Assembly: GCA_025937895.1 (NCBI GenBank)
Contig: JAICQL010000025.1
Span: 1-54,413 of the forward strand
Direction of reading: 5' to 3'
From: Polyangiaceae bacterium
Lineage (GTDB): Bacteria; Myxococcota_A; Polyangia; Polyangiales; Polyangiaceae
Length of the DNA: 54,413 bases
Positions 36,101 through 44,335 of the stretch are shown here, in pieces. Every line of letters begins with the position of its first letter. The stretch's first letter is position 1. The notes under the pieces were generated by a model. It searched no databases and was not told the DNA's origin. It saw nothing but the letters and a program-made list of their open reading frames with translations. The translations under genes and the position numbers were made by a program.

Positions 36101-36216
36101 GCGGGCCTAATCAGCGGTGAAACGCGTCCCGCGCGCTCGGTGAACGGAATCGCACGGCCGAGATGCGGGCTGGTGAGCGGTCAGCGGACGGCTCGCCCTT
36201 GGCTCCAGCAGGATGC

Positions 36217-38052
36217 ATGAACGCCAGTAAGTTCCCTCGCGACGCACAGAGCTCATCCCAAGGCGCTGCGGCACACGACCCGAACGGTGGTCTGTTTGCT
36301 CCCCAGAGCCACACCTTCAGCCCGGATGACTACGCGGTAGGACAGGTCCTCCAGGGCAGGTTCCGCATCGAGCACGTGATCGGCGTGGGCTCGATGGGGG
36401 TGGTGCTGGCGGCGCGGCATCTGGAGCTGGACGAGCGCGTGGCGATCAAGTTCATCCGCGCAGAGATGCAGCGCGTGCCGGGGGTGATGCAGCGCTTTGC
36501 CCGCGAAGCAAAGGCCGCGGTCACCATCAAGAGCGAGCACGTGGCGCAGGTGTTCGACGTGGGCACCGCCGAGGGCATCGGCCCCTACATCGTGATGGAG
36601 TACCTGGAGGGCCGTGACCTGGGCGCCATCCTGGAGATGGAAGGGCGCCTGACCATCCGCCGCGCGGTGCACTACGTGATGCAGGCGTGCGAAGCCCTGG
36701 CCGTGGCGCACTCCAACGGCATCACGCACCGCGACATCAAGCCCGAGAACCTGTTCCTGACGCAGAAGGGCGATCTGGAGCTGGTCAAGCTGCTCGACTT
36801 TGGCATCTCCAAGGCGGCGCTGACGGGCAAGGTGTTCGGCGACGAGCTGTCGAGCGTCGAGGCGCAGTGCCTGCTGGGCACGCCCCTGTACATGTCGCCG
36901 GAGCAGATCCGGGCCGCGGCGGAGATCGACCATCGCACGGACATCTGGTCACTGGGCGCCGTGCTGTACGAGTTGCTCACCGCGCGCAGCGCGTTCGTCG
37001 CCGACAGCGTGCGGCAGGTGTGGACGCGCATCCTGGAGACCTCGCCGGCGCCGCTGGCGCTGCACTGTCCGGAGGCGCCGCCCTCGCTGCAGGCCGTGAT
37101 CGATCGCTGCCTGGAGAAGGACCCCGAGCGCCGCTACCAGAACGTGGCGGAGCTGGCCATCGCGCTGCTGCCGTTCGCGCCGTCGCGCGCGCGGCTGTAT
37201 GCGCAGCGCGCGTCGTCCATCCTGGGTGGCAAGACGGACAGCGTGATCCCGGCGCCCATGCCGTTGCCGGTGGCGCTGAGCCGCTCGTTCGTGAGTGAGC
37301 CGAGCCCGCAGAGCTCACTCCTGGCGCTGCCCATGCCGGAGATCAGCGCGCCGCCGGTGTTTGGCCGGCGCGAGAGCCGCGGCCTGTCCGACCCGCGTGC
37401 GGGGCGCGTGTTGACCGGGATAGCCCTGGCCGGGGTGGGCGCGACGTGCGTGATGCTCTGGCTGGGAGCGCAGCGCTCGGGTCCGACGGGCTCGCGCGTG
37501 GAGAGCCCGGCGGGCGCGGCCTCGCCGGCGGCGCCGCTGCCGCTCGAGCACGAGGAGGAGCAGGCGCCCGAGCTCTCGCTCTCGCGCACGGTGCTGGTGG
37601 AGAGCCAGCCGAGCGGCGCGCTGGTGAAGGTGGGCGGACAGGCGCTGGGCTTGACCCCGCTCTCGACCTTGTTGCCCGTGGGCACGCAGCAGCTGTCGAT
37701 CTCGAAGCAGGGCTATGTCACCGAGCAGGCGTTCGTGCAGCTCGACGCCGCGCCCGCCGGGGCCAAGGCAGTGCGCACGCGCGTGATCCTGCGCGAGGAC
37801 GCCACGCCGCCCGCCCCCGAGCCTGCCGCGCGCGCTCGACCTGCTGCCCCGCCGCGCGCTGCCCGCCGCGCTCCGCCTGCACGGCGCCCGAGCTCGGAGC
37901 CAGCGCGCGAGGAGGCGGCGCCGGTAGCGGCCAGCGCAGAGCCTGCACCCGAGCCCGTGCAGCGCGTGGAGCCCAGCGCCCCGGCGCTGGTCCAGGAGCG
38001 CAGCCGCGTGAAGCTGCTCGAGACTCAGGGTCGTGCCCGCCTGCTGGAATAG
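36217..38052 (+). CDS. Ser/Thr protein kinase with TM and PEGA domain
   Basis: 611 residues. ATG 36217 (AGGA five bases upstream) is preferred over ATG 36163. The kinase domain has an intact P-loop (IGVGSMGVVLAA), VAIK Lys78, catalytic loop HRDIKPEN (171-178), DFG (194-196) and SPE. All catalytic residues are present. A linker and TM helix (RVLTGIALAGVGATCVMLWL) lead to a PEGA domain (VLVESQPSGALVKVGGQALG, then TPLSTLLPVGTQQLSISKQG). A Pro/Ala/Arg-rich tail follows. It should phosphorylate Ser/Thr in the cytoplasm in response to envelope signals received by the PEGA side. TPR and ligand-binding lipoprotein genes follow closely. Confidence 0.95.
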   Translation: MNASKFPRDAQSSSQGAAAHDPNGGLFAPQSHTFSPDDYAVGQVLQGRFRIEHVIGVGSMGVVLAARHLELDERVAIKFIRAEMQRVPGVMQRFAREAKAAVTIKSEHVAQVFDVGTAEGIGPYIVMEYLEGRDLGAILEMEGRLTIRRAVHYVMQACEALAVAHSNGITHRDIKPENLFLTQKGDLELVKLLDFGISKAALTGKVFGDELSSVEAQCLLGTPLYMSPEQIRAAAEIDHRTDIWSLGAVLYELLTARSAFVADSVRQVWTRILETSPAPLALHCPEAPPSLQAVIDRCLEKDPERRYQNVAELAIALLPFAPSRARLYAQRASSILGGKTDSVIPAPMPLPVALSRSFVSEPSPQSSLLALPMPEISAPPVFGRRESRGLSDPRAGRVLTGIALAGVGATCVMLWLGAQRSGPTGSRVESPAGAASPAAPLPLEHEEEQAPELSLSRTVLVESQPSGALVKVGGQALGLTPLSTLLPVGTQQLSISKQGYVTEQAFVQLDAAPAGAKAVRTRVILREDATPPAPEPAARARPAAPPRAARRAPPARRPSSEPAREEAAPVAASAEPAPEPVQRVEPSAPALVQERSRVKLLETQGRARLLE

Positions 38053-38094
38053 GCGCGCATGACACAGCCCAGAAAACTGGAGAATCAGTATCCA

Positions 38095-38940
38095 ATGAAA
38101 GCTTCCGCCTCACTTCGGTTCCCACTGCTGCTGTCCAGCGGACTCCTGCTGGGCTCGTTCGCCTTGCCGGCAGCAGCAGCCAACGAGCCGCGCGGCGGCT
38201 CTGCCAGCAGCCCGTCGAGCAACCAGACGAGCGTTGCTCAGCTCAATGAAGAGGGCGCCGCCTTCTACGCCGCGCGCGACTACAGGCACGCCATCGAGAA
38301 GTTCATCCAGGCGTACGCCATCGACAGTGACCCCAACCTGCTGTTCAACATCGCCCGCTGCTACGAGGAGCTGGGTGAGAACCAGGCTGCGATCGAGAAG
38401 TACGAGGCGTTCTTGAAGACGCCGGGGGCGGATGCGAAGGGGCGGCAGCGCGCGCGCGAGTCGCTGACGGCGCTGCGCGAGGCGGAGGCCGCCGGCAGCA
38501 GCGGCTTTGGCGCCGGTCCGGCTGTTCCCGCGGATGGCGGCAAGCGCGAAGGTGCGGGCGAGCCGGTGGCGGACATGGGCAGCAGCGGCCCGAGCCCGTG
38601 GCGCTGGGTGGCGCTGGGCGGCAGCGTGCTGAGCGCGGCGGTGGGCACCACTCTGTATGTGATGGGCGCCAACGATCACGGCGAGGTCACGGACGCGCGT
38701 GGCTACGGCGACGACACGCAGGTGGCGAGCCTCACCCGCAAGCAGGCGCAGGAGTTGGTCGACTCCGGCGACAGCAAGAAGTTGATCGGCGGCATCAGCC
38801 TGGGCGTGGCCGGCGCGCTCGCCGTCACGTACGTGGTGATGCTGGTGACCCAGGAGGAGCCGAACCCCAGCGAGGGCCCGAGCCTGGCCCTGGACTGGTC
38901 GCCGAGCGGCTCGAGCCTGACCTGGCAGGGGAGTTTCTGA
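38095..38940 (+). CDS. TPR envelope protein with two TM segments
   Basis: 281 residues from ATG 38095; ATG 38059 is also in frame, but the signal peptide MKASASLRFPLLLSSGLLLG favours the later start. Residues about 45-125 are TPR repeats (NEEGAAFYAARDYRHAIEKF, LLFNIARCYEELGENQAAIE). Two TM segments follow (WRWVALGGSVLSAAVGTTLY and LIGGISLGVAGALAVTYVVM), about 45 residues apart. The protein ends SSLTWQGSF with terminal Phe. Its stop is 2 bases before the next ATG. This is the third TPR/two-TM/Phe-end protein in the window, again directly after a kinase. Confidence 0.88.
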   Translation: MKASASLRFPLLLSSGLLLGSFALPAAAANEPRGGSASSPSSNQTSVAQLNEEGAAFYAARDYRHAIEKFIQAYAIDSDPNLLFNIARCYEELGENQAAIEKYEAFLKTPGADAKGRQRARESLTALREAEAAGSSGFGAGPAVPADGGKREGAGEPVADMGSSGPSPWRWVALGGSVLSAAVGTTLYVMGANDHGEVTDARGYGDDTQVASLTRKQAQELVDSGDSKKLIGGISLGVAGALAVTYVVMLVTQEEPNPSEGPSLALDWSPSGSSLTWQGSF

Positions 38941-38942
38941 TC

Positions 38943-40430
38943 ATGGCGAGAAGAGCATCGATGGTCGCCGGCCTGACCGGCCTCGTGGGCTTCCTGCTGG
39001 GGGCAGGCTGCTCCTCCCCGGAGCTGGAGGGGACGCGCTTTGCCTGTAGCAGCGACAGCGACTGCGCCACGGGCGAGATCTGTGCTGATTTCAACGGCGC
39101 CTCCGCCTGTCAGGCGGCTGGGGATGTGCCGATCCGCATCGGCATGAGCGCGCCGCTGCAGGGCCCCAGCGCGGCCCTGGGCACCGAGATGAGGCGCGGC
39201 ATCAACGCCATGCTGGAGCGCTTCAACCTCGACGGTGGCGTGAACGGCCGGCGGGTGGTGCTGGAGGCGCGCAACGACAACTACGATCCCGACACGGCCC
39301 TCAACGTAATGCACGAGCTGCTGGACGTGGAGCAGGTGGTCTCCGGCGAGGATCAGCCGGACGTGCGCGGCAAGAACGGTGTGTTTGCTCTGGTGGGCAA
39401 CGTGGGCACCCCCACCATGCTGGTCACCGCGCCCGTGGCCACGAAGAACAAAGTCATCTTCTTCGGTCCGTTCACCGGGGCGCAGGCGTATCTGCGCGAC
39501 GACACCAACTCGCCGTACGTGTACAACTACCGCGCCGGCTACGTCGACGAGACGGCGGCGATGGTGGATTACATCCGCGGCTCGCGCATCCCGCGCATCA
39601 TCAACGACCCTGCCACGGACTACCAGCGCATCCTGGTGTTCGCCCAGGAGGATACCTACGGCGACTCGGGCTACGACGGCGTGGTCAGCGCGTATAACCA
39701 GTCCGTGGGGCCCTTGCCCAGCACCAACGCCATCCGCCGGGTGAACTACAAGCGTGACACCATCGGCAGCGTGGACCCGGCGATCGCGGAGGCGGGCGTA
39801 TATCTGAACGGCGTGCTGGCGCGCTCCACGACCGGAGTGCAGTCGGTGGCGGTGATCATGATCGACACCTACCAGATCGGCAACCGCTTCATCCGCGGGG
39901 TAAAGGACTGGATCAATCAGGACCCCGCGCGCGCCGAGCGCCTGGACGTACTGTTCATGAACGTGTCGTTCGTGGGCGGCGATGCGCTGTCCGAGGCGCT
40001 GCGCGCGACGCCGGAGGCGTACGACGACGTGCGCGCGCCCGGTACCCGGCGCAGCTACGCCGAGAACGTGATCGTGACCCAGGTGGTGCCCAACTACGAC
40101 TCGCAGGCGCCCGGGGTGGTGCAGTATCGCGAGGACATCCGCACCTTCGACGGCGGCGTGTACAGCTTCACCTCGCTCGAGGGCTACATCGTGGCGCGGC
40201 TGTTCACCACGGCGCTCAACCTGCACGGCTCGAACCTGACGACCGACGGCTTCATGCAGACCCTGGACACGCGGGTGAAGGAGCTGGATATCGGCATCGG
40301 TACCACGCTCAACTTCTCCAGCACCAACCACCAGGCCAGCAGCACGGTCTGGGGTAGCCACATCCAGGACGACGGCAGCTTCACCGTGCCGTTCATCTGG
40401 AAGCGAGAGACGGGCATCCAGGGCAACTGA
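38943..40430 (+). CDS. Periplasmic-binding-type (LivJ-like) lipoprotein
   Basis: 495 residues from ATG 38943, two bases after the TPR stop. The signal ends in the lipobox LLGAGC. A short Cys motif (CSSDSDCATGEICADFNGAS) is followed by a type-I periplasmic binding fold: VPIRIGMSAPLQGPSAALGT, RRGINAMLERFNLDGGVNGR, VFALVGNVGTPTMLVTAPVA and ILVFAQEDTYGDSGYDGVV. No ABC permease or ATPase gene is nearby. Linkage to a kinase and TPR gene suggests it binds a ligand, perhaps an amino-acid-like molecule, for sensing rather than uptake. That function is inference; the fold assignment is firm. Confidence 0.9.
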   Translation: MARRASMVAGLTGLVGFLLGAGCSSPELEGTRFACSSDSDCATGEICADFNGASACQAAGDVPIRIGMSAPLQGPSAALGTEMRRGINAMLERFNLDGGVNGRRVVLEARNDNYDPDTALNVMHELLDVEQVVSGEDQPDVRGKNGVFALVGNVGTPTMLVTAPVATKNKVIFFGPFTGAQAYLRDDTNSPYVYNYRAGYVDETAAMVDYIRGSRIPRIINDPATDYQRILVFAQEDTYGDSGYDGVVSAYNQSVGPLPSTNAIRRVNYKRDTIGSVDPAIAEAGVYLNGVLARSTTGVQSVAVIMIDTYQIGNRFIRGVKDWINQDPARAERLDVLFMNVSFVGGDALSEALRATPEAYDDVRAPGTRRSYAENVIVTQVVPNYDSQAPGVVQYREDIRTFDGGVYSFTSLEGYIVARLFTTALNLHGSNLTTDGFMQTLDTRVKELDIGIGTTLNFSSTNHQASSTVWGSHIQDDGSFTVPFIWKRETGIQGN

Positions 40431-40443
40431 CGGGGCGTGCGCC

Positions 40444-40788
40444 TCAGCTGCTGGAGCTGGGCCCGGTGTCACCGGGCTCGAGGTCACACGGCAGCGGGCT
40501 GCACGGCAGCTGCACTGGCGGGCGGAACGCGGGCTCCTGCTCGTGGCTGCCCTCCGTGGGCAAGCAGCGGCCGGAGTTGCACAGCAGCCCGTCGTAGCAG
40601 GCGTTGCTCTCGCCACAGGCGCAGCCCTGCGTGCCGCTCTCGCAGCTCGTGCCGGCGTCCGGGCTGGGAGCTGGGGCGGGCGCGCTCTCCTCACCGCAGC
40701 TGGCGAGCAGAGCGCCGAGCAGCGGCGGCAGCAGAGCCGCTGTGAGGGCCAGGAGCGGAGCGGGGGCCAGCGGCCTCGAGCGGAGCAT
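40444..40788 (-). CDS. Small Cys-rich lipoprotein
   Basis: 114 residues. The signal ends in a good lipobox (LLGALLASCGEE). The mature part is Ala/Pro-rich, then holds a Cys-rich motif (SCESGTQGCACGESNACYDG and LLCNSGRCLP), followed by a short tail with two more Cys. Convergent with the binding lipoprotein, 13 bases between stops. It is similar in style to other Polyangia surface lipoproteins; function unknown. Confidence 0.8.
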   Translation of the reverse strand: MLRSRPLAPAPLLALTAALLPPLLGALLASCGEESAPAPAPSPDAGTSCESGTQGCACGESNACYDGLLCNSGRCLPTEGSHEQEPAFRPPVQLPCSPLPCDLEPGDTGPSSSS

Positions 40789-40841
40789 CTGCGCAGGCTA
40801 ACACGGGGCCCGTGCGGCGCGTCGTATCAGCTGCCGTGAGC

Positions 40842-41027
40842 ATGCGCCGACCCAGGAGCAAGCGGGGCATGAGACGGTTACACGCGGAGCGCGTGGAGAC
40901 CCTGCTGCTGCTCGCCTGGCAGTGCGAGCGATTCCAGCTGGAGGACGGTGAGGTGCTCGAGCTCGAGGCGCAGCAGTCGCTGCTCGGCACCAGCCAGCTG
41001 CCGGTGGCCGCCGGCACCAGGCGCTGA
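40842..41027 (+). CDS. Possible small protein of unknown function
   Basis: 61 residues from ATG 40842; ATG 40869 and GTG 40812 are alternative starts. The basic N-terminus (MRRPRSKRGMRRLHAERVET) is followed by LLLLAWQCERFQLEDGEVLE, a plausible helix-strand element. Third positions from 40890 onward are strongly G/C, supporting coding. No domain recognised. It lies between two real genes without overlap. Confidence 0.4.
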   Translation: MRRPRSKRGMRRLHAERVETLLLLAWQCERFQLEDGEVLELEAQQSLLGTSQLPVAAGTRR

Positions 41028-41081
41028 AGGCGGCCTGCGCCGCTTGGCGGCTGCGCGCCGCTGCTGCTAGGCTCGAGGCTC

Positions 41082-41501
41082 ATGCTCGAGGTGGCGCCCG
41101 GCTGGATCATCCCGAGTGAGGAGCTCGAGCTGCACTCCGTGCGCAGCAGCGGCCCCGGCGGGCAAAACGTGAACAAGGTGGCGAGCAAGGTGGAGCTGCG
41201 CTTTCAGCTCGGCGCCAGCTCCGCGCTGTCACCTGGGCAGAAGCGGCGGCTGGTGGCCGCCTTTCCCTCGCACGTGACCGCGGCGGGGGACTTCATCCTG
41301 AGCAGCGATCGCTTCCGCTCGCGGCTGCAGAATGAGCGGGACGCGCTGGAGCGCCTGGCAGAGATGTTGCGTTCCATCCGCTTTGCTCCGGCCCGGCGCG
41401 TGGCCACCCGCCCGAGCCGGGCCGCCAAGAAGCGGCGCGTGGCCGACAAGCGCGCGCGCGGCGAGATCAAGCGCGAGCGGCGCAAGAACGCGGACGGCTG
41501 A
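41082..41501 (+). CDS. arfB: ArfB-type ribosome-rescue peptidyl-tRNA hydrolase
   Basis: 139 residues. The N-terminus has the release-factor GGQ motif in the expected context (HSVRSSGPGGQNVNKVASKV). The basic C-terminal tail (RAAKKRRVADKRARGEIKRE) is the segment ArfB/YaeJ threads into the empty mRNA channel. There are no codon-recognition domains, so this is not RF1 or RF2. It should hydrolyse peptidyl-tRNA on stalled ribosomes lacking a stop codon. Confidence 0.92.
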   Translation: MLEVAPGWIIPSEELELHSVRSSGPGGQNVNKVASKVELRFQLGASSALSPGQKRRLVAAFPSHVTAAGDFILSSDRFRSRLQNERDALERLAEMLRSIRFAPARRVATRPSRAAKKRRVADKRARGEIKRERRKNADG

Positions 41502-41612
41502 GCGCGGTCGGGCGGACACGGCTCCACGAGCAGCCCCGGTCCACCGCGGCTCCCCCGGGATTGCCTTCAAGATCGCCGCGCACTATGGCATTGAGCGAGG
41601 CGGAGCACGAAC

Positions 41613-42368
41613 TTGATCCAGCTGTCGGTGAATCTCAACAAGGTGGCGTTGCTGCGCAACAGTCGCGGCAGTGATAACCCTGGCCCGCTGCAGGCGGCGG
41701 TCACGTGCATCGAGGCGGGGGCCGCGGGCATCACCTTGCACTGGCGGGAAGATCGCCGCCACGCGCGCGAGGACGACGTGCGGCAGCTCCTTGCGCTGTG
41801 CAAGCAGCGCGGGGTCGAGTTCAACCTGGAGGGCGATCCGCGCCCCGAGCTGGTGGCGCTCGCGCTCGCGCTGCGCCCCACTCAGCTCACCCTGGTACCC
41901 GTGACGCCAGGTGAGGTGACCAGCGATCATGGCTACGATCTGCCGCGCCAGGGCCCGGAGATCGCTCCGGTCATCAGCGCAGCTCGTGCCGCCGGCATCC
42001 GCGTGGCGGTGTTCATGGACGCGAACGCCGAGCGCATCGCCGGCGCGAGAGAGCTGGGCGCGGACCGTGTGGAGATCTACACGGAGCCGTATGCCGCCGC
42101 GTTCGGCACGGAGCGCGCAGCCTTCGAGCTGGGCCGCGTGCGTGACTCGGCCCGGGCCGCCGCGCGCGCGGGGCTGGGCGTCAACGCAGGCCATGACTTG
42201 AATCTCGACAATCTGCCCACCCTGGCGCGCGAGGTGCCCGAGATCGTGGAGGCGTCGATCGGTCACGCGCTGATAGCCGACGCCCTGTACCTGGGCCTGG
42301 CGGAGACGGTGCGCCGCTACCGGCGGGCGGGGGAGGGCATCGACGTGCCCAGCGTGAAGACGAAGTAG
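41613..42368 (+). CDS. pdxJ: Pyridoxine 5'-phosphate synthase PdxJ
   Basis: 251 residues from TTG 41613, preceded by a GAGGCGGAG stretch. The order of motifs is [82 protein letters not shown] and [15 protein letters not shown]. It ends [14 protein letters not shown]. The first motif reads VNLNKVA where the E. coli type has NIDHVA; this matches the subclass seen in other phyla such as Bacteroidetes. It condenses 1-deoxyxylulose 5-phosphate with 3-amino-2-oxopropyl phosphate for vitamin B6. Confidence 0.93.
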   Translation: MIQLSVNLNKVALLRNSRGSDNPGPLQAAVTCIEAGAAGITLHWREDRRHAREDDVRQLLALCKQRGVEFNLEGDPRPELVALALALRPTQLTLVPVTPGEVTSDHGYDLPRQGPEIAPVISAARAAGIRVAVFMDANAERIAGARELGADRVEIYTEPYAAAFGTERAAFELGRVRDSARAAARAGLGVNAGHDLNLDNLPTLAREVPEIVEASIGHALIADALYLGLAETVRRYRRAGEGIDVPSVKTK

Positions 42369-42584
42369 CGCTCGAGCGCGCGGTCGCCGGGAGAGGTGTG
42401 CCAATCCGGTGCACGACTCCATTTGTGGCGCGTGCTGCATTCTGCAGCTGCCTCGCAGAAGTGTGCCGGGTTGTTTCACTTCCGGGCTCAAGTCTCCAGC
42501 GAGACAGTCGCTCACGAAGTGGACAGACTGCAGACGCGATCGGTGGCGCCGTCCACCTGAGCCCACATCGAATCACGACAGCGC

Positions 42585-43064
42585 ATGGCAGGACGAGCCT
42601 CGATTCCCCCGCCTACCTCTCGCCGCAGCACGGCGGCGCCGGGGCAAGGCCAGGGATTGCTGCAGGTGACCTGGGACGACGCGGCCGGCGTGGCCTTTGT
42701 CCTGCATCCACAGGGGCTCGTGCTGGAGACCCTGGAGGAGGTCACGCTCTGGCGCGACGAGGTGTACGCCAAGCTGGAGCAAATCGAGCGCGCGCGCGGC
42801 GGCCGCTTTCCCATCGTGGTGTGCCTGGATGGGGTGACGATCCGGCCCAACGTGGTGGCGGAGTATGGCGTGGTGGCGCGTGGCTATGGCGAGCGCTTTG
42901 CCAGCGGGCTCGCGCGCTACTCGCGGCGCCCCAACGGGGTCGGGCAGATGGTGACGGTGGCCGCGCTGAAGGAGGGCTTCCGGGCCAACCTGTTCACCAG
43001 CCGCTCGGAGGCCATCGCACACGCGCTGCTCGGCCACGAGAGCTCGATCAAGCCCAGGCCCTGA
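42585..43064 (+). CDS. Conserved-looking protein of unknown function
   Basis: 159 residues from ATG 42585. After a Pro/Arg-rich start there is an alternating strand-helix pattern: LLQVTWDDAAGVAFVLHPQG, LETLEEVTLWRDEVYAKLEQ, RFPIVVCLDGVTIRPNVVAE, GQMVTVAALKEGFRANLFTS. This is reminiscent of STAS-like folds. No signal or TM. Third positions are G/C-rich, supporting coding. It lies between pdxJ and the convergent RoxA-like gene. Confidence 0.7.
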   Translation: MAGRASIPPPTSRRSTAAPGQGQGLLQVTWDDAAGVAFVLHPQGLVLETLEEVTLWRDEVYAKLEQIERARGGRFPIVVCLDGVTIRPNVVAEYGVVARGYGERFASGLARYSRRPNGVGQMVTVAALKEGFRANLFTSRSEAIAHALLGHESSIKPRP

Positions 43065-43070
43065 GCTCCG

Positions 43071-44303
43071 CTAGCGCTTCTTCGCGCGGCGCCGCGGCTC
43101 GGAGCTTGCAGCCGGCGCAGTCGGGGCAGGCGAGTCGTGCCACTCCAGCGCGCCGCTGCCCAGCAGCTGTTGCAGCAGCGGCAGCGCCGATGGGTAGCGC
43201 CGCAGTGCCGCCGCATCGAATGCGGCGCCGTCCGCCAGCGGCTCCAGCCAGGCGAGCTGCCTCGGCTCGAGCTGCAGCTCGCGCCCGTCCGTGAACAGCC
43301 ACAGCTCCCGCCGGCGCGGCACCAGCAACCAGCGCCCCCGCCGCCGCAGCCACTGCCCGCGCCCGAGCCGCGGCTTCACCCCGCGCGCCAGCGCCGGATC
43401 CCCCTCGACCTCGAGCTGCAGCTTGGGCCGGGTGAGATAGCGGCCGAGAAAGCGGTCCAGCTCCCCATCGCTCAGCTCGAGCCCCGAGCGCACCAGCGCG
43501 CGCAGCGCGCCGAGCTCCGACTCGGCGATGCGGCTGGGCTGGGTGGTGAGCTCGCGCCCCGGATCGCGAAAGCGCTGCTCGCTGGCGCGCCCCATCAGCT
43601 CTTCCGCCAGGGCACCGACCAGCTCGCGCTGATCGGGCGCGCGAAAGCCGATCGAAAAGGTCATGCAGGCGTCCAGCGCCAGGCCGTAGTGCGCCACGCT
43701 AGGCGGCAGATACAGCACATCCCCCGGGCTGCACACGTGCTCCTGCTCGGGCCGGAAGGTCTTCAAGATCTTCAAGTCCACGCCCGGCAGGAGCGCGGGA
43801 TCAAACTGCTCGGCGAGCTGCCAGCGCCTGCGGCCCTGCGCCTGTAGCAAGAAGACATCGTATTGATCGAGATGCGGCCCCACCGAGCCGCCGGGGGCGG
43901 CAAAGCTGATCATGATGTCGTCGATGCGCCAGTCTGGCAGCCAGCGCAGCGGCGCGAGCAGGCTCGCCACCTCGGGCACCCACTTGTCCACGTCCTGGAC
44001 CAGCAAGGTCCAGTCCTTCTTCGGTAGCCGTGCCAGCCGCTTCTCCTCGAAGGGGCCATGCTCCAGCGACCAGCGCTTGCCCAGCTTGCCCATCACCAGG
44101 CGAGACTCGACCTCGGGCTCACACGCCAGCCCCGCGAGCTCATCGGCGCTGAGCGGTGAGACAAAGCCGGGCAGCGCGCCGCGGATGAGCAGCGGCTTCT
44201 TCTGCCAGTGGCGCCTCAGGAACTGTTGCGGAGTGAGCGGGCCGAGCACGGCGCGACGTATGGCACCACGGCGGGCCGCGTGGGAAGCGCCGACTGGCGG
44301 CAC
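43071..44303 (-). CDS. RoxA-like JmjC ribosomal protein hydroxylase
   Basis: 410 residues from GTG 44303. LTPQQFLRRHWQKKPLLIRG is the N-terminal hallmark of YcfD/RoxA. The JmjC cupin carries the iron ligands His144 and Asp146 (GPHLDQYDVF) and His205 (SVAHYGLALD). SFAAPGGSVG and CSPGDVLYLPP also match. The C-terminal half is a winged-helix-like region and a basic tail. It should be a 2-oxoglutarate/iron oxygenase hydroxylating an arginine of ribosomal protein L16, as in E. coli. It is 32 bases downstream of the ferritin-like lipoprotein gene on the same strand. Confidence 0.88.
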   Translation of the reverse strand: MPPVGASHAARRGAIRRAVLGPLTPQQFLRRHWQKKPLLIRGALPGFVSPLSADELAGLACEPEVESRLVMGKLGKRWSLEHGPFEEKRLARLPKKDWTLLVQDVDKWVPEVASLLAPLRWLPDWRIDDIMISFAAPGGSVGPHLDQYDVFLLQAQGRRRWQLAEQFDPALLPGVDLKILKTFRPEQEHVCSPGDVLYLPPSVAHYGLALDACMTFSIGFRAPDQRELVGALAEELMGRASEQRFRDPGRELTTQPSRIAESELGALRALVRSGLELSDGELDRFLGRYLTRPKLQLEVEGDPALARGVKPRLGRGQWLRRRGRWLLVPRRRELWLFTDGRELQLEPRQLAWLEPLADGAAFDAAALRRYPSALPLLQQLLGSGALEWHDSPAPTAPAASSEPRRRAKKR

Positions 44304-44335
44304 TGGACGTGTTTGCAGCGCCGCTCAGCGCTGGC

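Larger units (their letters stand above)
35555..36216. other. Divergent intergenic region with inverted repeats, no gene seen
   Basis: About 660 bases between divergent genes (lipid methyltransferase and kinase). Open frames here are Arg/Pro/Ser-rich and not protein-like; one on the minus strand happens to end over the methyltransferase ATG. Two inverted repeats (35699-35725 and 36073-36100) and an AT-rich patch (caatttaaccg, about 36055-36065) suggest promoters and operators. Confidence 0.5.
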
